A stretch of 9,941 nt of DNA from Chloroflexota bacterium (GTDB taxonomy: Bacteria > Chloroflexota > Anaerolineae > Anaerolineales > Anaerolineaceae): positions 1 to 9,941 of the forward strand of contig JAGVUS010000056.1 in assembly GCA_019136175.1 (NCBI GenBank), read 5' to 3'. The notes under the pieces are model-generated. The model was given only the letters and a program-made list of their open reading frames with translations. It searched no databases and was not told where the DNA came from. Shown here piece by piece: positions 1 to 5,949 of the stretch; within the stretch, counting starts at the first letter, position 1; every line of letters begins with the position of its first letter. The position numbers were made by a program, and so were the translations under genes.

Positions 1-55
1 AACCCCTGGCCTCCTCAGTGCGATTGAGGCGCGCTCCCAACTGCGCTACAGGCCC
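1..55 (-). tRNA. tRNA-Ala (anticodon CGC), 3' part outside window
   Basis: Read on the minus strand, the first 55 nt fold as a tRNA cut within the T arm. The 5' acceptor strand is GGGCCTG, followed by T8-A9, a D stem GCGC/GCGC closing loop AGTTGGGA, G26, and an anticodon stem CCTCA/TGAGG closing the 7-nt loop ATCGCAC. The anticodon CGC lies at 22-20 and reads the alanine codon GCG. A 5-nt variable loop (AGGCC), the T-stem 5' strand AGGGG and the first TT of the T loop follow. The 3' acceptor strand, including the G3-U70 pair expected of tRNA-Ala, is outside, so identity rests on the anticodon. It lies downstream of a membrane-protein gene but has its own promoter. Confidence 0.93.
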
Positions 56-73
56 CTTTTCAAGAGTATCAAG

Positions 74-102
74 ATTTTACCTGACTCACCCGCGCCTGTC
101 AA
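74..102 (-). promoter_or_regulatory. Sigma-70-type promoter of the tRNA-Ala gene
   Basis: On the minus strand a perfect -35 TTGACA (102-97) is followed by a 17-bp spacer and a -10 TAAAAT (79-74, 5 of 6 matches). The start point would fall near 67, giving a leader of about 12 nt before the mature tRNA 5' end at 55. This is the best-matching promoter in the window and suits a stable RNA gene. The tRNA can therefore be expressed independently of the upstream operon. Confidence 0.8.
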
Positions 103-123
103 GCACTGATTTTTCCAATCAGA

Positions 124-459
124 TTAAAAGAGATATTCCAAAAGGGTGCCGATTCCAAAACACAACACCGCTGCAACCACCCACACCAGGAATCCCACAA
201 AATCCCCCCTTGATTTTTGGGGATTTTCTCCAGCCACCTCCCGGCTCTCCCTGTTTTCGCTTTTCGGTTGCAGGGATGGGCGATTGAAATAATCCCCGGC
301 ACCTGCCAGCGTCCCGATCAACATCAACAGCACGCCGCTCCAGACAATTGCACGCCCAAAGGAGTCCCACTCCCCAGCCCCAAACACCCAGTTAAATAAT
401 CCGGCAACCAGGATTGCACCCAGAACCGCCAGTCCAACTTTCTTGATAAAGTCAACCAT
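124..459 (-). CDS. Small three-helix membrane protein of unknown function
   Basis: A 111-residue protein I do not recognise. It shows three hydrophobic segments, roughly residues 7-27, 35-54 and 89-110. A hydrophilic linker rich in S, E, K and R (about 55-87) lies between the second and third helices. There is no cleavable signal peptide and no obvious catalytic motif. The ATG at 459 is supported by a strong AGGAGG at 470-465 with 5-nt spacing, and this Shine-Dalgarno overlaps the TAG stop (471-469) of the HD gene, so the two are probably translationally coupled. It is the last protein gene of the TMPK/CHAD/HD operon. That position suggests it belongs to the same process at the membrane, but the sequence gives no direct function. 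Confidence 0.75.
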   Translation of the reverse strand: MVDFIKKVGLAVLGAILVAGLFNWVFGAGEWDSFGRAIVWSGVLLMLIGTLAGAGDYFNRPSLQPKSENRESREVAGENPQKSRGDFVGFLVWVVAAVLCFGIGTLLEYLF

Positions 460-468
460 CTGTCCCTC

Positions 469-1089
469 CTAGTCCACCTTCTTGCTGCGCACTTCCACGC
501 CCCGCCCTGATACTTTCTTCAGCAGGTCGCTCTTTTCTTGCGCTCCAGATTGGTCCGCACCTGCCCGGTTGTGGACAAGACAGTGGACAATGATTTTCTT
601 CCTGCTGGTCTTGCAGAAAACATCCATCACCAGGGACTGGTGGGTGGAATCCAGGCCATCTGCCAGGCGCAGGATTGCTGCCAGCCAATCAACAATTTTC
701 CGCTCCGCATCGCCAAGAGCTGCATAATGATCATGTTCGAGGGATGGGAGAGCTCGTCTGTGATACCGTGCGATGGAGCCAATGATCAGTCGCTGATGTT
801 GATCCAGTGGAAGCAGGGGGGATTTTAAGATAATGCGCAGACTGGCTTTATGATGCGCCTGCCAGCCTTCCACCCATCCGGCATCATGCAATACTGCCGC
901 TATTTCCAGCCAGTTGCGTTCCACCTCTCCCATCTGGTGCAGTTCCTTGAGCTGGTCAAACAATTGGAGTGCCAGCCGGGTCACATGCTCTGTGTGCCGC
1001 ATATCCGTCAGGCAGGTTTTTGCCAGTTCCCGGGCGGAATTGACCACAGGTGCATCATCTGATATCTGACTATTCACATTTGGTTCCAC
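469..1089 (-). CDS. Stand-alone HD-domain protein resembling the Ppx/GppA C-terminal domain
   Basis: A 206-residue HD-superfamily protein. Likely metal ligands and motifs are H35, the H68-D69 doublet (AAVLHDAGW), H79/H80, H110 (ARYHRRALP) and D144 (LRLADGLD). The spacing, and the second half RYHRR...ERKIVDWLAAILRLADGLD, resemble the HD-like domain III of exopolyphosphatase/guanosine-pentaphosphatase (Ppx/GppA). The ASKHA phosphatase half that normally precedes it is absent, so it is not a full Ppx. The HD residues look intact, so phosphohydrolase activity is possible; the substrate is unknown. The tail from about residue 165 is basic and variable. The start is GTG at 1089, 5 bp after the metallophosphoesterase stop, with GGTGAGGA about 10 nt upstream; no ATG lies in the first 29 codons. 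Its partner CHAD gene in the operon supports a polyphosphate or phosphate-stress context, by inference. Confidence 0.85.
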   Translation of the reverse strand: MEPNVNSQISDDAPVVNSARELAKTCLTDMRHTEHVTRLALQLFDQLKELHQMGEVERNWLEIAAVLHDAGWVEGWQAHHKASLRIILKSPLLPLDQHQRLIIGSIARYHRRALPSLEHDHYAALGDAERKIVDWLAAILRLADGLDSTHQSLVMDVFCKTSRKKIIVHCLVHNRAGADQSGAQEKSDLLKKVSGRGVEVRSKKVD

Positions 1090-1094
1090 GTTGG

Positions 1095-1835
1095 CTAATC
1101 CTCACCCTGGATTGCTCCCAGATTTTTCCCCAAGATTGCCATTTGGGCAAATTCCTCAGGTAAACCAGCCTGCCGGATGGCTGTCACAGTCCGCTCAACA
1201 TCATATTCGAGGCGGATATGTTCCACTTGGATGTTCCCAACCTCAACTTGAATGACTGCAAAACTTGCCCGCGGATCTCCATCATCGGGTCTGCCAACGC
1301 TGCCGGGGTTGACATACCAGGTCGCATCCGCCTGGCGGACAAACGGGAGGTGGGAGTGCCCGCAAAGCACCAGGCTGGCATGGGTCATCCGGTTCAACTC
1401 CAGAAAACGCTCCTCGGGTGTTGCCGGTCCCAGGTGCTCACTGTGCGATTCCGGACTGCCGTGCACCATCAGGATCCGCCAGCCTTCCGCAGAAATGTGC
1501 CGTTTTCTTGGCAATGCTTGAAGGAACTTTTTATTCGATTCCGACAAATTTCGAAAAGCCCAATCAAAAGCCAGCCATTTCTGGGGTGCCTTGCGGGTTT
1601 TCCAAGCTTCCCGTTTTTCCTCCCAGCGCAGCACTTTTTCATCGTAATTTCCAATAATACTGATAATCCCGGGGTGTCCAAGCCGCTCAATCACCTGACC
1701 CGGAAAGGCACCATAGCCAATAAAATCCCCCAGGTTCAGAATTGCATTCACTTCCTGCTGTTTAATCCTGTCAAGTACAGCCTCCAGGGCAGGCAGGTTC
1801 GCATGCACGTCGCTGATGACCGCAAACCGTTTCAC
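1095..1835 (-). CDS. YfcE/MJ0936-type metallophosphoesterase
   Basis: A 246-residue calcineurin-like phosphoesterase, full length for the YfcE-like (Metallophos_2) group. All expected metal-site motifs are present: D9-x-H11 (SDVHAN), G36-D37 (LGDFIGYG), G62-N63-Y64-D65, H125 (MVHGSP) and G159-H160-S161-H162 (CGHSH). Members are cytosolic, usually Mn- or Ni-dependent phosphodiesterases or phosphatases; the physiological substrate of this one cannot be read from sequence. The GTG start at 1835 overlaps the TGA stop of the CHAD gene in a GTGA, so translation is probably coupled. A TAG ends it 5 bp before the HD gene. The context, between a CHAD protein and a Ppx/GppA-like HD protein, suggests a phosphate-ester or polyphosphate-related role. 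Confidence 0.92.
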   Translation of the reverse strand: MKRFAVISDVHANLPALEAVLDRIKQQEVNAILNLGDFIGYGAFPGQVIERLGHPGIISIIGNYDEKVLRWEEKREAWKTRKAPQKWLAFDWAFRNLSESNKKFLQALPRKRHISAEGWRILMVHGSPESHSEHLGPATPEERFLELNRMTHASLVLCGHSHLPFVRQADATWYVNPGSVGRPDDGDPRASFAVIQVEVGNIQVEHIRLEYDVERTVTAIRQAGLPEEFAQMAILGKNLGAIQGED

Positions 1836-2854
1836 CCTGCTTCAGCCTCTGTTTCCGCCGGGATATCCAATTCGGGATCAATGCTGGCAGATGGAATCAA
1901 CCTCTCAGGTATCCTGACTGCATCCCGCAAGCTTTGCCAGGCATTCTCCCCATTCCAGGCATCCCACTCTCTCAGAAATTTTCCATAGGTTTTATTGCGA
2001 TCCTGCTGACAGCGATTGAGGAAGTAATCCAATCCGGGGCTCAGCTTGCGAAATGGTCCAAAGATTCCATAGTATTCATAGGTTCTCTGCCGTTCTTCCT
2101 TGATGAATTCCGGCAGCCATGCAATCCAGACATCATCATCATGAATATTGCCAAGCAGATCCTGCACCCGGCGCATGGTTTGAAGGTGCGGTTTCATTCC
2201 TTCCTCATATAATTCCGCAAAGATTTCCAGGGTGTACCGGAGATGTTTGGCGGCAATCCGCATGGCATGCAATTTCTCAACTTCATCCGGATCATGGATA
2301 TAAGGTTCAAAAGACAGGAACTTATCCAGGGCATCACCCACAGATTGTTGCGCAAGTCCATAAAGAACCGGGGAATCCATGTTAATTACTGCCCGTAAAG
2401 CAGCAATCGGTCCCAATATTTGTTGCATTTCCTGTGATACCCCGCTCTTTTCATATTTCGCAAGTGATTTCAGGACATCCGCTTGCAGTCCTTTCCGGCG
2501 CTGCTGTATGCGAACCAGCAGCCGGTGTACACCTGCTTTCTCCAAGCCCTGGGGAATCTCCTGATAAACCTGCCGGAGTAAATCAAGCTGGACATCGGTA
2601 TCCCGAGCCGCTCCCAGGGAACGGGTGATGCTGCGGACCTGTCGCACCCAATCAATTACCCGTTTTCCCGGCATCCATTTTTCAAAGGTAGCCAATCCTG
2701 CCCGCAGCCTCCTTGTGGCTACGCGCATCCTATGGATATTCTCGATATCCCCTCCATCCCGCACGCCGGGAATTTCGATCAGGATCGCCTCAAGGCTGCG
2801 GGTCAGGATGCCAGATCCATACACCTGGATCACTGATATTTTCTTTTTTGCCAT
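1832..2854 (-). CDS. CHAD-domain protein, probable polyphosphate binder
   Basis: A 340-residue, mainly helical protein with the two-half architecture of the CHAD domain. The first half has H41-RMRV-ATRRLR followed by LGAARDTDV (about 80-88). The second repeats this as H196-AMRIAAKHLR and LLGNIHDDDV (about 233-242). These paired histidine/arginine helices form the basic pore that binds polyphosphate in studied CHAD proteins. No fused CYTH or other enzymatic domain is present, so this is a stand-alone CHAD. The C-terminal 20 residues are acidic and probably disordered (PAETEAEAG end). The ATG at 2854 has GAGAGG about 8 nt upstream. It lies 42 bp after the second TMPK-like gene and overlaps the metallophosphoesterase start by 4 bp. 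Polyphosphate binding is family knowledge; its operation with the neighbouring kinases is inference. Confidence 0.93.
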   Translation of the reverse strand: MAKKKISVIQVYGSGILTRSLEAILIEIPGVRDGGDIENIHRMRVATRRLRAGLATFEKWMPGKRVIDWVRQVRSITRSLGAARDTDVQLDLLRQVYQEIPQGLEKAGVHRLLVRIQQRRKGLQADVLKSLAKYEKSGVSQEMQQILGPIAALRAVINMDSPVLYGLAQQSVGDALDKFLSFEPYIHDPDEVEKLHAMRIAAKHLRYTLEIFAELYEEGMKPHLQTMRRVQDLLGNIHDDDVWIAWLPEFIKEERQRTYEYYGIFGPFRKLSPGLDYFLNRCQQDRNKTYGKFLREWDAWNGENAWQSLRDAVRIPERLIPSASIDPELDIPAETEAEAG

Positions 2855-2896
2855 CGGACGATCCTCTCTTTTTGGGGTGCCCGGTCCATGATCGGT

Positions 2897-3586
2897 TTAT
2901 GCTGTTTCCAACAGAGGTCGGATTCTTGTCTTTAATTCCTCAAAAACCGCATTGACTGGTCGGTTGGCATCAATCGTTTCAAAGCCATATTCTTCCGTCA
3001 TCAGGTCAAATTCCTGGATGACCCTGCCTTGATATACACAAAAGCTGTCGTATAAGTTATCCGCGCAACGGATATCCATGCCGGATTCCCAGTAATTAAA
3101 GCCCCGCCCATAGACCATGCGCGAGACCAGTGTTGGGATATCCGCCCGGAGATAATAGACCACGTCCGGTTTGAGAGCAAAGCCGTACACATTCTTCGCC
3201 CATTCCCGGTTTGCCCCACGGACGATATCACGGGCAATGATGGAATAGAAATAGCGATCAGAAAGCACATAGAACCCAGCCTTAAGCGCCGGGATAATCT
3301 GGTTTTCCAGCCGGTCCGCAAAATCAGTAGCGTAAAACAGGCTCATGGTTTGACGTCCCAGCGTATGACCCACTTTCGCCTGGTCCAATCCAAACTGGGT
3401 TAATGCGGAACGCCGTAATCCGGTATCGGAGACAGCATACCCGCTATCTTCCAGCCACTTCCGGAGTAATCCAATTTGGGTCGATCGCCCCACTCCATCC
3501 GTACCTTCCAACACAATCAACTTGCCGGGCAAGTCCCCAACGGCACGATAAGGAAAACCGCAGCCATAAAACACGGGGTCGGTCAT
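2897..3586 (-). CDS. Thymidylate-kinase-like P-loop protein B, with Arg replacing the P-loop Lys
   Basis: A 229-residue member of the thymidylate kinase (TMPK) fold, paralogous to the gene just upstream. The P loop is G28-TDGVG-R34-S35-T36: the catalytic lysine of GxxGxGKS/T is an arginine, encoded by an unambiguous CGA. Other TMPK features remain: ATDFADRLENQIIPAL (about 86-101), the D110-R111-Y112 motif, KPDVVYYLRADIP (139-151), and a YWESGMD motif (about 165-171) shared with paralogue A. The TREPGG nucleotide-binding motif of true Tmk is missing; residues 50-70 read differently. It may have lowered or altered kinase activity, or be a regulatory partner. The start ATG (3586) overlaps the TGA stop of A as ATGA, so the two are made together. 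The name dTMP kinase would be unsafe. Confidence 0.85.
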   Translation of the reverse strand: MTDPVFYGCGFPYRAVGDLPGKLIVLEGTDGVGRSTQIGLLRKWLEDSGYAVSDTGLRRSALTQFGLDQAKVGHTLGRQTMSLFYATDFADRLENQIIPALKAGFYVLSDRYFYSIIARDIVRGANREWAKNVYGFALKPDVVYYLRADIPTLVSRMVYGRGFNYWESGMDIRCADNLYDSFCVYQGRVIQEFDLMTEEYGFETIDANRPVNAVFEELKTRIRPLLETA

Positions 3587-4326
3587 GACTCACCTCCGGC
3601 AGTATTGGTTTCAACAACCACTTTCTTTTTCCGGGACGCACGGACTGGAACAGACGGGTTGGGTAATCCTTCCCATCCAATCAGGATTTTCCGAACCAGC
3701 TGGCGAACCAGCTTTTGTTGTTTTTGCACGTTTCCTGTTCCATCCATTACAACAAATCCATACTCATCCACCATCGCGTCATACTCGCTGACAATCCGCT
3801 GCTGGAAAAGGCGGAAGCTGGTAATCCGGTTCTCCGAAAGTCCCAGGTCCATCCCGGCTTCATAATATTTCAGCTTTGCCCTTCCCGAAGTGATCCGGTC
3901 GACTGCGATATTCACCGGAACACGGAAATATAGAACCAGGTCGGGCTGTGGAGCAAACGAATACAAATTCCGTACCCAATCCCGATCCACCCCCCGCGCC
4001 ACATCCCTGGCAAATGCCGTAAAAGCGTACCGGTCCGCCAGGACAATCACACCCGCCTTCAACATGGGTTGAATATGATTTTCCCATCGATCGGAAAAGT
4101 CCGTTGCCTGCAACAGGCTGAATGAAGTTGGAGTAAAGGCTTTTTCATCCTTGCCAAGGCGGGTTGTGCTCTTTACAAGCTCGGAGGAATTCCATTCACT
4201 GAAATAAACCGATTTTCCATGGGTTTGCAGCCATTTATATAACAGGTCAATCTGGGTGGATTTTCCGCTTCCATCAATTCCTTCCACCACAATCAACTTT
4301 CCCGGATATGGATTTGGAGACAGCAT
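3583..4326 (-). CDS. Thymidylate-kinase-like P-loop kinase A
   Basis: A 247-residue TMPK-fold kinase with an intact Walker A (G16-IDGSGKS-T24), ATDFSDRWENHIQPML (about 74-89), D98-R99-Y100, and PDLVLYFRVPV (about 128-138). The usual dTMP-contacting TREPGG stretch is replaced by SEWNSSELVK (43-52), and a YYEAGMD motif (about 154-160) follows the LID-like SGRAKLK. The nucleotide or other phosphate acceptor is therefore uncertain. A basic tail (residues 228-236, PVRASRKKK) extends beyond the normal kinase end. It heads the second operon. A longer reading frame begins with ATG at 4350, but that start has no Shine-Dalgarno and would sit about 8 nt from the predicted transcript start; the ATG at 4326 has AGGAGG just upstream and was chosen. 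Its stop overlaps the start of paralogue B. Confidence 0.87.
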   Translation of the reverse strand: MLSPNPYPGKLIVVEGIDGSGKSTQIDLLYKWLQTHGKSVYFSEWNSSELVKSTTRLGKDEKAFTPTSFSLLQATDFSDRWENHIQPMLKAGVIVLADRYAFTAFARDVARGVDRDWVRNLYSFAPQPDLVLYFRVPVNIAVDRITSGRAKLKYYEAGMDLGLSENRITSFRLFQQRIVSEYDAMVDEYGFVVMDGTGNVQKQQKLVRQLVRKILIGWEGLPNPSVPVRASRKKKVVVETNTAGGES

Positions 4327-4330
4327 ATGC

Positions 4331-4336
4331 CCTCCT
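4331..4336 (-). promoter_or_regulatory. Ribosome binding site that sets the start of TMPK-like A
   Basis: AGGAGG on the minus strand, 4 nt upstream of the ATG at 4326. It lies within the longer possible frame from 4350, so it argues for the shorter protein, which begins MLSPNPYPGK just before the P-loop strand. Confidence 0.8.
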
Positions 4337-4364
4337 CGATTAATAAACATGATGATAATTTAAT

Positions 4365-4370
4365 ATTATA
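4365..4370 (-). promoter_or_regulatory. -10 element for the TMPK/CHAD/HD operon
   Basis: A perfect TATAAT (4370-4365, minus) lies in the AT-rich gap between the phoU terminator and the TMPK-like gene. It would start transcription near 4358 and give a leader of about 32 nt to the ATG at 4326. The -35 region falls inside the T tract of the terminator and matches TTGACA poorly, so strength and sigma factor are uncertain. Confidence 0.5.
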
Positions 4371-4383
4371 CAATTTTTCAATG

Positions 4384-4421
4384 AAAAATAAAAACACCGG
4401 ATTACGCTTGGGTAATCCGGT
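4384..4421 (-). terminator. Intrinsic terminator of the pst-phoU operon
   Basis: A perfect 10-bp stem, accggattac (4396-4405) with gtaatccggt (4412-4421), closes a 6-nt loop. On the minus strand it is followed by G-T5-A-T5 (4395-4384), as expected for a Rho-independent terminator, 28 bp after the phoU stop. The plus strand also has a T-rich run after the stem (4423-4431), so it could work in both directions. It separates the phosphate operon from the TMPK/CHAD operon. Confidence 0.9.
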
Positions 4422-4448
4422 ATTTTTATTTAACAACATTCAGCGGAA

Positions 4449-5138
4449 TCAATCTTCATCATCAAGATCAGCATCTTCATCATCTGTCGTATCCATCTCC
4501 ATCAGTTCACCGGTCACAATAAAAACCGTCCGCTCACAAATATTGGTGACACGGTCTGCCATCCGTTCCAAGTTATGAGCCACCCACATCAGCAGGTTGG
4601 CATGGTCAATGGTATTGGGATTGGCAATCATCCAATTGACAATTTGGCGATATACCTGGTTGTAAAGTGCATCCACCTGGTCATCCTCGCGGGGAATGCT
4701 GCTGGCTTCTGCGGCACTTTCCCGCACAAAGGCACTTAATGCCCGGTGGAGCATTTCCACAGCCAGTTGTGCCATCCGGTCAAACTCAGCCGGGATGGGA
4801 AGGTCCTCCCCATCGATTTTTCGGGCAATTTTTGCAACCCCTTTGGCATAATCACCCATCCGCTCCAATTCATTAATCACTTCCAACATGGCAGCCAGCA
4901 ACCTTAAGTCGCGCGCCATGGGTTGCTGGGTGGCTATTAAAATCAGAATGGCATTCTCAATGGCATATCGCTTGTCATTGATATACGAATCATCCCGGTA
5001 AATGCGGTTGGCAGCCGGAACATCCCGGTTACGGAGAGCCTGCACAGCCTGCAGCATGGCTTGTTCCACCATACTGCCAAGCAGCAACACTTCATCCTGG
5101 ATATGGTGAATTTGACGGGTTAACGCTTCTCTTGTCAT
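4449..5138 (-). CDS. phoU: PhoU, phosphate transport and signalling regulator
   Basis: A 229-residue PhoU of normal length, built of two three-helix repeats. The metal-binding signature occurs twice, as E92-RMGD96-YAKGVAKIA and E191-RMAD195-RVTNICE. PhoU proteins damp the Pst transporter and relay its state to the PhoR-type kinase, repressing the Pho regulon when phosphate is sufficient; no PhoR or PhoB gene is in this window. The last 12-15 residues form an acidic tail (DTTDDEDADLDDED) encoded by a 12-bp direct repeat, an addition to the standard fold. The ATG at 5138 has GAGG 7 nt upstream, starting in the pstB stop region, 14 bp after pstB. It is the last gene of the pst operon, before the terminator at 4384-4421. 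Confidence 0.97.
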   Translation of the reverse strand: MTREALTRQIHHIQDEVLLLGSMVEQAMLQAVQALRNRDVPAANRIYRDDSYINDKRYAIENAILILIATQQPMARDLRLLAAMLEVINELERMGDYAKGVAKIARKIDGEDLPIPAEFDRMAQLAVEMLHRALSAFVRESAAEASSIPREDDQVDALYNQVYRQIVNWMIANPNTIDHANLLMWVAHNLERMADRVTNICERTVFIVTGELMEMDTTDDEDADLDDED

Positions 5139-5152
5139 GCTGCTGCCTCTTC

Positions 5153-5941
5153 CTAGCCAAACCGCCCGGTAATATAATCTTCTGTTCTTTGATCTTTTGG
5201 ATTGGTGAAAATCTGGTTGGTCTCCCCATATTCTACCAGCAAACCCGCCCGGTCTGTCGTATCCATCGTGAAGAAGGCGGTGTAGTCCGACGCCCTGGCA
5301 GCCTGCTGCATATTATGCGTTACGATAATAATAGTGTAGTGAACAGAAAGTTCACGCATCAGGTCTTCAATTTTCAATGTGGCAATTGGATCCAAAGCAG
5401 AACATGGTTCATCCATCAAAATAATTTCCGGTTTGACTGCCAGCGCCCTGGCGATGCAAAGCCGTTGCTGCTGACCGCCGGACAACGCCAATGCACTCTT
5501 GGACAGGGAATCCTTGACTTCATCCCAAAGAGCAGCCTGGGAAAGGGATTCTTCCACAAGGTCATCCATATTCCCGGTGAAGCCATTTATTCGGGCACCC
5601 CAGGCAACATTTTCATAAATGGACTTGGGGAAAGGATTGGGCTTTTGAAACACCATGCCGATCAGCCTGCGGATTTGCACGGGATCCACGTCAGTGGCAT
5701 AAATATTTTGTCCATGGAATAATACCTCCCCGGTCAACCTGGTGCCGGGAATTAAATCATTCATCCGGTTAAAGCAGCGAATGACTGTGCTTTTTCCGCA
5801 GCCGGATGGACCAATGATTGCGGTAATTTTCCGGGGTTCAATATCCAGATTGACATTTTTTACCGCGCGAAACGAGCCATAATAAAAATCCATCTCGCGC
5901 ACTTCCAATGCCATCGTATGTTCACGTTCCATCATATCCAT
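5153..5941 (-). CDS. pstB: PstB, phosphate ABC transporter ATPase
   Basis: A 262-residue cytosolic ATPase that powers PstCA. All ABC motifs are intact: Walker A GPSGCGKST (44-52), Q-loop Q99 in FQKPNPFP, signature LSGGQQQR (153-160), Walker B IILMDEP (173-179) and H-loop H199 in VTHN. FQKPNPFPKSIYENVAWG is typical of PstB. The open frame extends upstream into pstA to 6079, but that part is not PstB-like and lies over the coding end of pstA. I placed the start at ATG 5941, 8 bp after the pstA stop. ATGs at 5935, 5932 and 5914 are alternatives; AGGG at about 5949-5946 is better spaced for 5935. phoU follows after 14 bp. Confidence 0.96.
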   Translation of the reverse strand: MDMMEREHTMALEVREMDFYYGSFRAVKNVNLDIEPRKITAIIGPSGCGKSTVIRCFNRMNDLIPGTRLTGEVLFHGQNIYATDVDPVQIRRLIGMVFQKPNPFPKSIYENVAWGARINGFTGNMDDLVEESLSQAALWDEVKDSLSKSALALSGGQQQRLCIARALAVKPEIILMDEPCSALDPIATLKIEDLMRELSVHYTIIIVTHNMQQAARASDYTAFFTMDTTDRAGLLVEYGETNQIFTNPKDQRTEDYITGRFG

Positions 5942-5949
5942 TAACCCTG

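Noticed and set aside
105..122. Small inverted repeat ctgatt/aatcag after the membrane-protein gene
   Set aside because: The stem is only 6 AT-rich base pairs and no T tract follows on the minus strand, so I do not call it a terminator.
1218..1988. 256-residue plus-strand open frame
   Set aside because: It runs antisense across the metallophosphoesterase and CHAD genes, whose motifs are intact; its translation has no recognisable domain.
2897..4326. Reading the tandem kinases as PPK2-type polyphosphate kinases
   Set aside because: The P loop (DGxGKST) and the DRY motif with the KPDxxxYLR strand fit thymidylate kinase better than the GxxxAGKGG and DRSWYNRA motifs of PPK2.
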